Source of the DNA: Streptomyces spororaveus
GTDB lineage: Bacteria; Actinomycetota; Actinomycetes; Streptomycetales; Streptomycetaceae
Length of the DNA stretch: 64,000 bases
Assembly: GCF_016755875.1 (NCBI RefSeq)
Contig: NZ_BNED01000005.1
Coordinates: 2,170,001 to 2,234,000, forward strand
Direction: 5' to 3'
Of this stretch, positions 25,554-33,823 are shown piece after piece. Numbering within the stretch: the stretch's first letter is position 1; each line of letters starts with the position of its first letter. Both the position numbers and the translations under genes were made by a program. The notes beneath the pieces were generated by a model. It had not been told where the DNA came from. It did not search any database and saw only the letters and a list, made by a program, of their open reading frames with translations.

Positions 25554-26011
25554 CGAACGCCGTTGCCTGGGCGGCACGCTGACCCCGGGCGTGGTGCGGG
25601 CCGGTCCGCGGGGCCGCTTCGGCTCGCGCCGTTGCCCGGGCGGGGCGGGGTCCGGGCGTGGTGCGGGCTGGTCCGCGGGGCCGGGCAGGGGTGTCTCCTC
25701 GGCTCGCGCCTGCGGCGGGGCCAGGCCTGTACGGCCTGGGTTGCGCGCTCGTCCTGCGGGGACACCCCTGCCCGTCCCCGCTCCCCCTGCGTCGGGCCGG
25801 GCACTGTCGAAGGCTCGCTGTGGGGTGGGGACACGGCGGAGTGTCCCCGCAGGACGAGCGCGCAACCCAGGCCGACACAGCACCACACGGCCGCAGGCGC
25901 GAGCCGAGGAGACACTCCGGCGGGGCACCACCCCACACCACCAGCCCCGCCGGCGATTGAGGCGCGGGGCCCGGGGCCGCGCCCCGGAAACCACCGCCCC
26001 GGCGCGGGCCG
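25554..26011. repeat. Gene-free stretch with direct and inverted repeats
   Basis: No gene is supported here. The left part contains an imperfect duplication: a 31-bp sequence at 25585-25615 recurs at 25652-25682 with one mismatch, and a flanking CGCCGTTGCC motif also recurs. The right part holds the long inverted repeat at 25688-25918. The short open frames on both strands are products of the repeats. Confidence 0.7.
25688..25918. repeat. Long imperfect inverted repeat, 81-bp arms
   Basis: Arms at 25688-25768 and 25838-25918 match in inverted orientation at about 68 of 81 positions, with mismatches clustered in the middle of the arm. They are separated by 69 bp. Each arm itself begins and ends with short complementary ends (GGGGTGTC and GACACCCC). 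It lies between convergent genes. It may be a dispersed intergenic palindromic element of this genome or a transcript-end hairpin. No transposase or target duplication is seen. Confidence 0.75.
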
Positions 26012-26410
26012 CTACGCAAGCACCGCGACCCCGTCGAGTTCCACCAGGGCCTGGTCGTCCCAGAGGCGGACCACGCCGATGACAGCCATCGCCGGATACT
26101 CACGGCCCGCCAGCCTGCGCCAGATCCGGCCCAGTTCGGCCGCATGCACCCGGTACGCCGCCACGTCCACCGCGTACACCGTCACCCGCGCCAGGTCCGC
26201 CGGCGTGCCGCCGGCCCCGGCCAGGGCCGCCAGGAGGTTGGCCAGGGCGATCTCGAACTGCTCCGGCAGGCTCTCGCCCACCACCTTGCCCGCGCCGTCC
26301 AGAGCGGTCTGGCCCGCCAGGAACACCAGCCGGCTGCCGGTCGCCGCGACCGCGTGCGAGAAACCCGTCGGGGGCGACAGCTCCGCCGGGTTGATCCGGT
26401 CCAGGCTCAT
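26012..26410 (-). CDS. RidA/YjgF/UK114-family protein
   Basis: The protein has 132 aa, the normal family length. It has the strand VFLAGQTALD, the helix EQFEIALANLLAAL and the late MAVIGVVRLWDDQALVELDGVAV. The usual C-terminal Arg that binds carboxylate in canonical RidA is not obvious: the aligned segment reads VVRLWD rather than R-P. The family hydrolyses enamines and imines. It overlaps the acyl-CoA dehydrogenase stop by ATGA, so both are one transcript. In this cluster it might deaminate the enamine formed from 2-aminobenzoyl-CoA. Confidence 0.9.
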   Translation of the reverse strand: MSLDRINPAELSPPTGFSHAVAATGSRLVFLAGQTALDGAGKVVGESLPEQFEIALANLLAALAGAGGTPADLARVTVYAVDVAAYRVHAAELGRIWRRLAGREYPAMAVIGVVRLWDDQALVELDGVAVLA

Positions 26411-27564
26411 CGCGCCGCCACCGCCCCGTACAGCTCCTTCGCGATGATGGTGCGCTGCACCTCGCTCGCCCCCTCGTAGATCCGCGGTGCCCGCACCTCC
26501 CGGTAGAGGTGTTCCAGCAGGTGCCCGCGCTGGAGGGCGACCGCGCCGTGCAGTTGGACCGCGTGGTCGACCACGTACTGGGCCGTCTCCGTGGCCAGCA
26601 GCTTCGCCATCGCCGCCCGGCGCGGGACGTCGCCCGCCCCCCGGTCGTAGGCCCCGGCCGCCGCGTACACCAGCAGCCGGGCCGCCTCCGTGCGGGTGGC
26701 CATCTCGGCCACCCGGTGCGCCACCGCCTGGAGATCGCTCAGCGTGCCGCCGAACGCGGTCCGGTCCGCCGTGTAGGCGAGCGTCGCGTCCAGCGCGGCC
26801 CGGGCCATGCCCACCGCGAAGGCCCCGACGCTCGGCCGGAAGAGGTTCAGGGTGTCCATCGCGACGCGGAAGCCCTGCCCGGGTTCGCCGAGCAGGTCCC
26901 CCGGGCCGACCGGCACCCCGTCGAAGGTGAGGGAGCCGATGGGGTGCGGGGAGAGCATGTCCAGGGGCGCGCCGGAGAGTCCGGGGCGGTCGGCCGGGAC
27001 CAGGAAGGCCGAGACCCCCTTCGCCCCCGGTCCCTCGCCCGTTCGGGCGAACACGGTGTAGAAATCCGCCTCGGGGGCGTTGGAGATCCAGCACTTCTCA
27101 CCACTGAGCCGCCAGCCGGCCCCGGCCGCCCCGGCCCCGCCCGCACCGGCAGCCGGGTCCGGCGTCGCCGCCAGTGCCAGTGCCGCCGCGTCCGAGCCCG
27201 CGCCCGGCTCGCTCAGCGCGAAGGCCGCCACCGCCCGCCCGGCCCGCACCTGCGGCAGCCACCGCTCCCGCTGCTCCTCGCTCCCCGCGCGCAGGACCGG
27301 GTAGGCCCCGAGCCCCTGCAGGGCGAGCGCCGTCTCGGCCTCCGTGCAACCGTAGGCGAGGGATTCCCGCAACAGGCACAGATCCAGCGCGCCCGAGGCG
27401 AACACCCGCTCCAGCAGACCGAGCTCGCCCAGCTCCGCCAGCAGCGGCCGGTTGACCCGCCCCGGTTCCCCCTTCTCGGCCAGCGGCCGCAGCCGCCGCA
27501 CCGCCAGTGCGCGCAACTGCCCGCACCACTCCTCCTGGTCCACCCCGAGCGCGAATCCGGTCAT
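26407..27564 (-). CDS. Acyl-CoA dehydrogenase
   Basis: The protein has 385 aa. It has family signature 1 ALSEPGAGSDAAALAL, the FAD-contact segment SGEKCWISNA, and the C-terminal QLHGAVALQRGHLLEHLYREVRAPRIYEGASEVQR. The catalytic base lies in this last stretch, probably Glu of YEGASE. It probably oxidises a cyclic or acyl CoA ester in the 2-aminobenzoate pathway. ATG at 27564 faces the divergent CoA ligase across a 146-bp promoter region. Confidence 0.92.
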   Translation of the reverse strand: MTGFALGVDQEEWCGQLRALAVRRLRPLAEKGEPGRVNRPLLAELGELGLLERVFASGALDLCLLRESLAYGCTEAETALALQGLGAYPVLRAGSEEQRERWLPQVRAGRAVAAFALSEPGAGSDAAALALAATPDPAAGAGGAGAAGAGWRLSGEKCWISNAPEADFYTVFARTGEGPGAKGVSAFLVPADRPGLSGAPLDMLSPHPIGSLTFDGVPVGPGDLLGEPGQGFRVAMDTLNLFRPSVGAFAVGMARAALDATLAYTADRTAFGGTLSDLQAVAHRVAEMATRTEAARLLVYAAAGAYDRGAGDVPRRAAMAKLLATETAQYVVDHAVQLHGAVALQRGHLLEHLYREVRAPRIYEGASEVQRTIIAKELYGAVAAR

Positions 27565-27593
27565 CCGAATATCCCCGCATCTATCGCGTCCTG

Positions 27594-27621
27594 TTGACTG
27601 CCGTCACCATCACGATACGCT
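27594..27621 (+). promoter_or_regulatory. Promoter of the aryl-CoA ligase with candidate PaaX-type operator
   Basis: TTGACT (27594-27599) and TACGCT (27616-27621) are spaced by 16 bp. The -35 lies in the 14-bp near-palindrome TTGACTGCCGTCAC (27594-27607), which recurs with one change at 34675-34688 before the enoyl-CoA hydratase gene. The shared site at two promoters of one catabolic cluster suggests the operator of the PaaX-type protein encoded at 29376. Confidence 0.55.
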
Positions 27622-27710
27622 CCTGGAAGGAGCTTCCGGCCGTGGCCGGGAGAACCACCGCACGGCCGGCTCCACCCCACCCCGGACCGCTGCAAGGGGG
27701 GCGACCCGCC

Positions 27711-29366
27711 TTGGACCTCAAGCCTTCCGCTCACACCGACACCTTCGCCCGTGACCATCTGCCACCCGCCGGCACCTGGCCGGAGCTCGTCTTCGATCTG
27801 CCCGAACTGGCCTATCCGGACCGGCTGAACTGCGGGGCCGAGCTGCTCGACGCCACGATCGCCCGGTTCGGTCCGGCGGGTGCCGACCGCCCGGCCTTCC
27901 GGAGCGGCACGGGCGAGGTGTGGACGTACGGCGGGCTGCGCGAGCGTGTGGACCGCCTGGCCCACACGCTCACCACCGACCTCGGCGTGGTCCCCGGCAA
28001 CCGGGTGCTCCTGCGCGGGCCCACCGGCCCCTGGCTCGCCGCCTGCTGGCTCGCGGTGATGAAGGCGGGCGCGGTGGCCGTCACCGTACTGCCCCAGCAG
28101 CGCGCGCAGGAGCTCGCCACGGTGTGCGCGATGGCCCGGGTGGGGCATGCCCTGTGCCACGCGGACGTACTGGACGATCTGGTCAAGGCCGAGGTGCCGG
28201 GGCTGCGGATCACCGTGTACGGGGGCCGGGACCCGGGGGACCTGCTCCGGCTGGCCGAGAGACATCCCGACCCCTTCCCGGCCGCCCCGACCTCCGCGGA
28301 CGACGTCGCCCTGATCGCCTTCACCTCCGGGACCACCGGGCGGCCCAAGGGCTGCATGCACTTCCACCGCGACCTGCTCGCGGTCGCCGACACCTTCTCC
28401 CGCAGTGTGCTGCGGCCCCGCCCGGACGACGTCTTCGCGGGCAGCCCGCCGCTCGGCTTCACCTTCGGCCTCGGCGGGCTGGTCGTCTTCCCGCTGCGCG
28501 CCGGGGCCTCGGCGCTGCTGCTGGAGGAGGCGGTGCCGCGCCGGCTGCTGCCGGCGCTCGCGGAGCACCGGGTGACCGTGCTGTTCACCGCGCCGACCGC
28601 GTACCGGACGATGCTGGACGCGCTGGGCCCGTACGACGTGGGCATGTACGACCTGTCGGCGCTGCGCCGCTGCGTCTCGGCCGGGGAGAACCTGCCCGCC
28701 GCCACCTGGCACGCCTGGTACGAGCGCACCGGTCTGCGCATCATCAACGGCATCGGGGCGACCGAGCTGCTGCACATCTTCATCTCCGCCGCCGACGGGG
28801 ACATCCGGCCCGGTACGACGGGCCGGGTGGTCCCGGGCTGGGAGGCCCGGGTGGTGGACCGGGCCGGCCGTCCGGTCCCGGACGGCGAGCCGGGTCTGCT
28901 GGCCGTGCGCGGCCCGGTGGGCTGCCGCTACCTGGCCGATCCCCGGCAGGGGGAGTACGTACAGGGTGGGTGGAACCTGACCGGTGACACCTACGTACGC
29001 GATCCGGAGGGCTACTTCCGCTACGTCGCCCGCGCCGACGACATGATCGTCTCGGCGGGCTACAACATCGCGGGTCCTGAGGTGGAGGAAGCCCTGCTGC
29101 GCCATCCGGACGTGGTGGAGGCGGCGGTGGTGGGCCTCCCGGACGAGCGGCGCGGGCAGATCGTGGTGGCGTACACCGTGGCACGCGACGGCGCGGTGCT
29201 GACGGAGGAGGTCCTGCGCACCTTCATGCGGGCGGAGCTGGCCCCGCACAAGTGCCCGCGGTCCTTCGTCTTCCTGCCCGCCCTCCCCCGTACCGCGACG
29301 GGCAAGCTGCAGCGCTTCCGGCTGCGCGGTCCCGGCGCCCGGTCCGATCCGCCCGACAGGATCTAG
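27711..29366 (+). CDS. Aryl-CoA ligase, benzoate/2-aminobenzoate-CoA ligase type
   Basis: The protein has 551 aa from a TTG start. The adenylation motif FTSGTTGRPKGCMHFHRD is at about residue 201. NGIGATELLHIFIS, LTGDTYVRDPEGYFRYVARADDMI and the C-terminal Lys in PRTATGKLQR complete the ANL family set. The sequence fits benzoate-CoA and 2-aminobenzoate-CoA ligases. TTG at 27711 is chosen because an AAGGGGGG ribosome site precedes it. Upstream starts would place the protein across the promoter. It is followed 9 bp later by the PaaX-type regulator gene. Confidence 0.9.
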   Translation: MDLKPSAHTDTFARDHLPPAGTWPELVFDLPELAYPDRLNCGAELLDATIARFGPAGADRPAFRSGTGEVWTYGGLRERVDRLAHTLTTDLGVVPGNRVLLRGPTGPWLAACWLAVMKAGAVAVTVLPQQRAQELATVCAMARVGHALCHADVLDDLVKAEVPGLRITVYGGRDPGDLLRLAERHPDPFPAAPTSADDVALIAFTSGTTGRPKGCMHFHRDLLAVADTFSRSVLRPRPDDVFAGSPPLGFTFGLGGLVVFPLRAGASALLLEEAVPRRLLPALAEHRVTVLFTAPTAYRTMLDALGPYDVGMYDLSALRRCVSAGENLPAATWHAWYERTGLRIINGIGATELLHIFISAADGDIRPGTTGRVVPGWEARVVDRAGRPVPDGEPGLLAVRGPVGCRYLADPRQGEYVQGGWNLTGDTYVRDPEGYFRYVARADDMIVSAGYNIAGPEVEEALLRHPDVVEAAVVGLPDERRGQIVVAYTVARDGAVLTEEVLRTFMRAELAPHKCPRSFVFLPALPRTATGKLQRFRLRGPGARSDPPDRI

Positions 29367-29375
29367 AGTGAACTC

Positions 29376-30176
29376 GTGGTCGAGCAGCACACTCCGCGAT
29401 CCCTGATCGTCACGTTCTACGGAGCCTACGGGCGGGCCTTCGAGGGCCCGGTGCCGGTGGCCGCGCTGATCCGCCTGCTGGGCGCGGCCGGCGTGGACGC
29501 CCCGTCGGTCCGCTCGTCGGTGTCCCGGCTGAAGCGGCGCGGCTTCCTGCTGCCCGAGCGCGCGGCGGACGGCTCGGCGGCGTACGGGCTCTCCGAGGAG
29601 GCACGGCAGCTGCTGGACGACGGCGACAGCCGGATCTACGGCAGCCCACGGCTGTCGGACGAGTGGCTGGTGGCGGTGTTCTCGGTCCCTGAGCAGGAAC
29701 GGAACAAACGGCATCTGTTGCGCTCACGGCTGGCCCGGCTCGGTTTCGGCGCGGTGGCGCCGGGTGTGTGGATCGCCCCGGCCCGGCTGTCCGAGGAGAC
29801 CGCGCACACCCTGGAGCGGCTGCACCTGACCCCGTACGTGGAACTGTTCCGCGGCGCCCACCTCGGCTTCGCCCCGACCGCCGAGGCGGTGGCCCGCTGG
29901 TGGGACCTGGCGGCCCTGGCAAAGCAGCACGAGGAATTCCTCGACCTGCACGAACCCGTGCTGCGCGCCCTCCGGTCGGGCCCCGGGCCGACCCCGGAGG
30001 AGGCCTACCGCGGCTACCTCCTCGCGCTGGACACCTGGCGCCGCCTGCCGTACGCGGACCCGGGCCTGCCGCGCGAGCTGCTGCCCGCGGACTGGCCGGG
30101 CGACCGGGCGTCGGCCGTCTTCGACGAACTCCACTCCCGGCTGCGGGACCTCGGAGCCGGCTTCGTGGAACCGTAG
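29376..30176 (+). CDS. PaaX-family transcriptional regulator
   Basis: The protein has 266 aa. The N-terminal winged helix starts TPRSLIVTFYGAYGR and includes APSVRSSVSRLKRRGFL. The PaaX central part (SDEWLVAVFSVPEQERNKRHLLRSRLARLGFG, with GVWIAP) and C-terminal domain follow. Family members repress aromatic catabolism genes and respond to aryl-CoA compounds. Here it probably senses 2-aminobenzoyl-CoA. GTG start at 29376 with a weak ribosome site, probably co-transcribed with the ligase. Confidence 0.92.
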   Translation: MVEQHTPRSLIVTFYGAYGRAFEGPVPVAALIRLLGAAGVDAPSVRSSVSRLKRRGFLLPERAADGSAAYGLSEEARQLLDDGDSRIYGSPRLSDEWLVAVFSVPEQERNKRHLLRSRLARLGFGAVAPGVWIAPARLSEETAHTLERLHLTPYVELFRGAHLGFAPTAEAVARWWDLAALAKQHEEFLDLHEPVLRALRSGPGPTPEEAYRGYLLALDTWRRLPYADPGLPRELLPADWPGDRASAVFDELHSRLRDLGAGFVEP

Positions 30177-30202
30177 CGGAGGATGCCGCGTCACGACCTG
30201 TC

Positions 30203-30676
30203 GTGACGCATCCCGATCTTCCTCCGCACCCGTCGCGGCCCCCGCACCCGCTGTGGCCCGTGGCCCCGCCGCAGCCCACGGCCCCGCCGCCGCGGCCGCC
30301 GTCCGGGCCGTGGGCCACGGCTCTGCTGCTGGTGTCGGCGGCGTTGGCCGGGGCCGCGGCCGCGTGCTGCGCCGTCGCGCTCGCCTCCCGCGCCCGCGCG
30401 TACTGCGACGCGGGCTGGGAGGCGGGCGGCCGGTTCGAGATGACCTTCCTGCTGGTGCTGATGGTGCCGGGATGCGCCGTCCTCGCGCTGCTGACCGCGT
30501 TCCTGTCGCGGCGGCTGCCCCTGTGGGCGCGTCCCGTGCCGACCCTGCTCGTGCTGGTGTCGGTGGTGCTCGTGTTCTTCGCCACGCAGGGGACGCTGGA
30601 CGGCTATCCCGGCGACCTGGAGCGGTGCGGGCCCGACAACGTGCCGCCGTGGTGGCCGGGTTGGCTGCCGGCCTGA
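30203..30676 (+). CDS. Small proline-rich membrane protein, unknown
   Basis: The protein has 157 aa. A Pro-rich cytoplasmic tail (residues about 1-35) is followed by three hydrophobic segments: ATALLLVSAALAGAAAACC, MTFLLVLMVPGCAVLALL and LLVLVSVVLVFFA. The tail ends NVPPWWPGWLPA. Such proteins are common and uncharacterised in Streptomyces. GTG at 30203 is the best available start but lacks a good ribosome site. No function is assigned. Confidence 0.6.
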   Translation: MTHPDLPPHPSRPPHPLWPVAPPQPTAPPPRPPSGPWATALLLVSAALAGAAAACCAVALASRARAYCDAGWEAGGRFEMTFLLVLMVPGCAVLALLTAFLSRRLPLWARPVPTLLVLVSVVLVFFATQGTLDGYPGDLERCGPDNVPPWWPGWLPA

Positions 30677-30722
30677 CGGAAATCCCGGTGCGGTCCGACT
30701 CCCCGACCCGCCAGGATGAGTC

Positions 30723-31562
30723 ATGACCTGGACCTTCACCACAGATCTGACGGCCTATCTGGCCGCGGCGGGCCCGGCCGCGGCCGCACTGCCCGTCTCC
30801 AACACCCTGCTGCTGACCGTGGCCGACGGGCTGCGGCGGCGCGGGCCCGGCGCCTACGGCGACGGCACCCCCTTCTTCGGGTGGTGGACGGGGGCCGACG
30901 GCGTCGTCGCCGGCGGTCTGCTGTGCACCCCACCGTTCCCGGTCGTGCTCGGCGTGCTGCCCGGGGAGGCGCTCCGGGCGCTGGGGTCCGCGCTCGCCGG
31001 CGAACCGCTGCTCGCCGGGGCCCGCGGGTTCAACGCCCGCCGTCCGGACGCGCAGGTGCTGGCCGAGGCCTGGGGGCGGCCCACCAGGATCGCCGAGGAG
31101 GTGCGCCTGTACCGGCTGGCCGGCCTGGTCGCCCCGGATCCCGCTCCGGCCGGGCGGCCCCGGCCCGCCACCGGGGCGGACCTCCCGCTGCTGATGGAGT
31201 GGATCACGGCCTTCTACGCGGAGGCGGGCGTTCCGGGCCGCGCCTCCGAGGCCACGCTGCGCGACCGGATCTCCTACGGCGGGTTCCGGCTGTGGGAGCA
31301 CGCCGGGACTCCCGTCTCACTGGCCGGTTTCTCCCGGCCGATCGGCCCGGCCTCCCGCGTCGGCCCGGTCTACACCCCGCCCGAGTTCCGTGGCCGCGGC
31401 TACGCCGCCGGGGTCACGCACGCGGTGAGCGAGGCGGCGTACGCGGCCGGCGCCGGCGAGGTGCTCCTGTTCGCGGACCTGGCGAACGCCACCAGCAACG
31501 GCGTCTACCTGCGCCTGGGCTACGCCCCGGTCGAGGACCGGGCCGAGATCGTCCCCGCGTGA
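30723..31562 (+). CDS. GNAT-family N-acetyltransferase
   Basis: The protein has 279 aa. The C-terminal half is a GNAT domain with GPVYTPPEFRGRGYAAGVTHAVSEAAYA, the acetyl-CoA pyrophosphate loop R/Q-x-x-G-x-G/A. NATSNGVYLRLGYAPVED follows near the end. The N-terminal half is a less conserved domain typical of larger GNAT proteins. The substrate is unknown. ATG at 30723 has AGGATGA just upstream. It is convergent with the monooxygenase gene, with 7 bp between stops. Confidence 0.87.
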   Translation: MTWTFTTDLTAYLAAAGPAAAALPVSNTLLLTVADGLRRRGPGAYGDGTPFFGWWTGADGVVAGGLLCTPPFPVVLGVLPGEALRALGSALAGEPLLAGARGFNARRPDAQVLAEAWGRPTRIAEEVRLYRLAGLVAPDPAPAGRPRPATGADLPLLMEWITAFYAEAGVPGRASEATLRDRISYGGFRLWEHAGTPVSLAGFSRPIGPASRVGPVYTPPEFRGRGYAAGVTHAVSEAAYAAGAGEVLLFADLANATSNGVYLRLGYAPVEDRAEIVPA

Positions 31563-31569
31563 GACGGCG

Positions 31570-33819
31570 TCAGCCGCGGCCCGTGGGCGGGGTGCGGCTG
31601 CCCGCGCGGTACGGGGCCGGCCAGGGGGCGCCCGGGCCTTCGTAGGACTGCTCGGCCGCGGCGTGCAGGGTCCAGTGGGGGTCGTAGAGGTGGGGGCGGC
31701 CGAGCGCGCAGAGGTCGGCGCGGCCGGCCAGCAGCAGGGAGTTCACGTCGTCCCAGGAGGAGATGGCACCGACCGCGATGACGGGGACGCCGAGCGCGTT
31801 GCGGATCCGGTCGGCGTACGGGGTCTGGTACGAGCGCCCGAACTCGGGGGCCTCGTCCGCGACCACCTGGCCCGTCGAGACGTCGATGGCGTCCGCGCCG
31901 CGGGCGGCGAACGCGGCCGCGATCCGCACCGCCTCCTCGGGCGAGGTGCCTCCGGGCGCCCAGTCGGTGGCCGAGAGTCGGACCGTCATCGGGCGGTCCC
32001 CGGGCCACACCGCCCGGACCGCGTCGAAGACCTCCAGCGGGAAGCGCAGCCGGTTCTCCAGGGAGCCGCCGTACGCGTCCGTCCGGTGGTTGGTCAGGGG
32101 GGACAGGAAGCCGGACAGCAGGTAGCCGTGGGCGCAGTGCAGTTCCAGCAGGTCGAATCCGGCGTCGGCGGCGCGGACGGCGGCGGCGGCGAACTCGGAG
32201 CGCAGCGCCGCCAGGTCCTCGGTGGCGAGGGCGCGCGGGAGCGCCGAGACGCCGGTCCGGTAGGGCAGTGCGGAGGCGGCCACCAGCGGCCAGTTGCCCT
32301 CGGGCAGCGGGTCGTCCATGCCCTCCCACATCACCCGGGTCGAGCCCTTGCGGCCCGCGTGCCCGAGCTGGACGCCGAGGGCGGTGCCGGGCGCGGAGGT
32401 GTGGACGAAGTCGGCGATCCGCTTCCAGGCCGCGGTCTGCTCAGGGGTGTAGAGGCCGGTGCAGCCGGGGGTGATCCGGCCCTCGGCGGACACGCAGACC
32501 ATCTCCGTCATGACGAGGCCGGCTCCGCCGAGGGCCCGCGCGCCCAGGTGGACGAGGTGGAAGTCGCCGGGCACGCCCTCCTCGGCCGAGTACATGTCCA
32601 TCGGCGACACGACGACCCGGTTGCGCAGGGTCAGGCCCCGCAGGGTGAAGGGCGTGAACATGGCGGGGGTGCCGTCCGGGCAGCCGAAGTCCCCTTCCAC
32701 CGCGCGCGTGAAGCGTGCGTCGCGCAGCCGCAGGTTGTCGTGCGTGACCCGGCGGCTGCGGGTGAGGAGGTTGAAGGCGAACTGCCGGGCGGGCTGGTCG
32801 ACGTATCCGGCGATCTCCTCGAACCAGTGGCGGCTCGCGGCGGCGGCGCGCTGGGTGCTGGCGACCGCCGGGCGGCGGGCGGCCTCGTACGCGGCGAGGG
32901 CGGCGGGGACGTCGTCGGGGGCGGCGGCCACGGCCTCGGCGAGCGCGAGCGCGTCCTCCACCGCCAGTTTGGTTCCGGAGCCGATGGAGAAGTGAGCGGT
33001 GTGCGCCGCGTCGCCGAGCAGGACCACGTTGCCGTGCGACCAGCGCTCGTTGACGACGGTACGGAACCGGGTCCATGCGGAGCGGTTGCCGTGCAGCGGG
33101 CGCCCGCGCAGGGCCTCGCTGAAGATCTTGGCGCAGCGGGCCGCCGACTCGTCCTCGTCGCACAGGTCGAAGCCGGCCGCCCGCCACACCTCGTCGCGCA
33201 TCTCCACGATGACGGTGGAGGCGTCGGCCGAGTAGGGGTAGGCGTGTAGTTGCATGACCCCGTGCTCGGTCTCCGCGATCTCGAAGCGGAAGGCGTCGAA
33301 GGCGAAGTCGGCGGCGAGCCAGATGTACCTGCAGCGTCCGCCGGTCAGCGTCGGCCCGTAGTGGTTGGCGCCCGCCTCCCGGATCGCGCTGTGCACCCCG
33401 TCGGCGGCGACCACCAGGTCGTACGAGGCGGCGAGCCCGGCCACGGCGGGGGCCTCGGAGCGGAAGCGGAGGCGGACGCCGAGGCCGGCGCAGCGCTCGT
33501 GCAGGATCTCCAGCAGGCGGCGGCGCCCGATGGCGGCGAAGCCGTGGCCGCCGGAGGTCAGCAGCCGGCCGCGGTGCACGATGTCCACGTCGTCCCAGCG
33601 CACGAACTCCGCGCTCAGGGCGGTGTGGACGACGGTGTCGGCCCGCTCGATGCCGCCGAGGGTCTCGTCGGAGAGCACCACGCCGAAGCCGAAGGTGTCG
33701 TCCGGTGCGTTGCGTTCCCAGACCTCCACCGTGTGGCCCTGGCGGGCCAGCAGCGCGGCGGCGTACAGCCCTCCCGGTCCCCCGCCGACGACGGCGACCC
33801 GCATGGCGCCCGGAGTCAT
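31570..33819 (-). CDS. Fused FAD monooxygenase/old yellow enzyme, 2-aminobenzoyl-CoA monooxygenase/reductase type
   Basis: The protein has 749 aa. Residues 1-370 form a PHBH-type monooxygenase: RVAVVGGGPGGLYAA, the DG-type segment VVAADGVHS, and VLLGDAAHTAHFSIGSG. Residues 385-749 form an old-yellow-enzyme barrel: FTLRGLTLRNRVVVSPM, ELHCAHGYLLSGFLSPLTN, and ALGRPHLYDPHW. This fusion is the hallmark of 2-aminobenzoyl-CoA monooxygenase/reductase. The single-domain salicylyl-CoA 5-hydroxylase lacks the second half. It hydroxylates and then reduces the ring of the CoA ester. ATG at 33819, 4 bp after the enoyl-CoA hydratase stop. Confidence 0.92.
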   Translation of the reverse strand: MTPGAMRVAVVGGGPGGLYAAALLARQGHTVEVWERNAPDDTFGFGVVLSDETLGGIERADTVVHTALSAEFVRWDDVDIVHRGRLLTSGGHGFAAIGRRRLLEILHERCAGLGVRLRFRSEAPAVAGLAASYDLVVAADGVHSAIREAGANHYGPTLTGGRCRYIWLAADFAFDAFRFEIAETEHGVMQLHAYPYSADASTVIVEMRDEVWRAAGFDLCDEDESAARCAKIFSEALRGRPLHGNRSAWTRFRTVVNERWSHGNVVLLGDAAHTAHFSIGSGTKLAVEDALALAEAVAAAPDDVPAALAAYEAARRPAVASTQRAAAASRHWFEEIAGYVDQPARQFAFNLLTRSRRVTHDNLRLRDARFTRAVEGDFGCPDGTPAMFTPFTLRGLTLRNRVVVSPMDMYSAEEGVPGDFHLVHLGARALGGAGLVMTEMVCVSAEGRITPGCTGLYTPEQTAAWKRIADFVHTSAPGTALGVQLGHAGRKGSTRVMWEGMDDPLPEGNWPLVAASALPYRTGVSALPRALATEDLAALRSEFAAAAVRAADAGFDLLELHCAHGYLLSGFLSPLTNHRTDAYGGSLENRLRFPLEVFDAVRAVWPGDRPMTVRLSATDWAPGGTSPEEAVRIAAAFAARGADAIDVSTGQVVADEAPEFGRSYQTPYADRIRNALGVPVIAVGAISSWDDVNSLLLAGRADLCALGRPHLYDPHWTLHAAAEQSYEGPGAPWPAPYRAGSRTPPTGRG

Positions 33820-33823
33820 GTGG

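Noticed and set aside
25313..26145. Several open frames of 160-290 residues on both strands in the repeat-bearing gap
   Set aside because: They follow the repeats and inverted repeats, have no ribosome sites and consist of Gly/Ala/Arg/Pro-rich sequence that mirrors itself.
31570..33819. Salicylyl-CoA 5-hydroxylase as the main call for the fusion protein
   Set aside because: The salicylyl-CoA enzyme is single-domain. The old-yellow-enzyme half points to the 2-aminobenzoyl-CoA type, although database names often merge the two.
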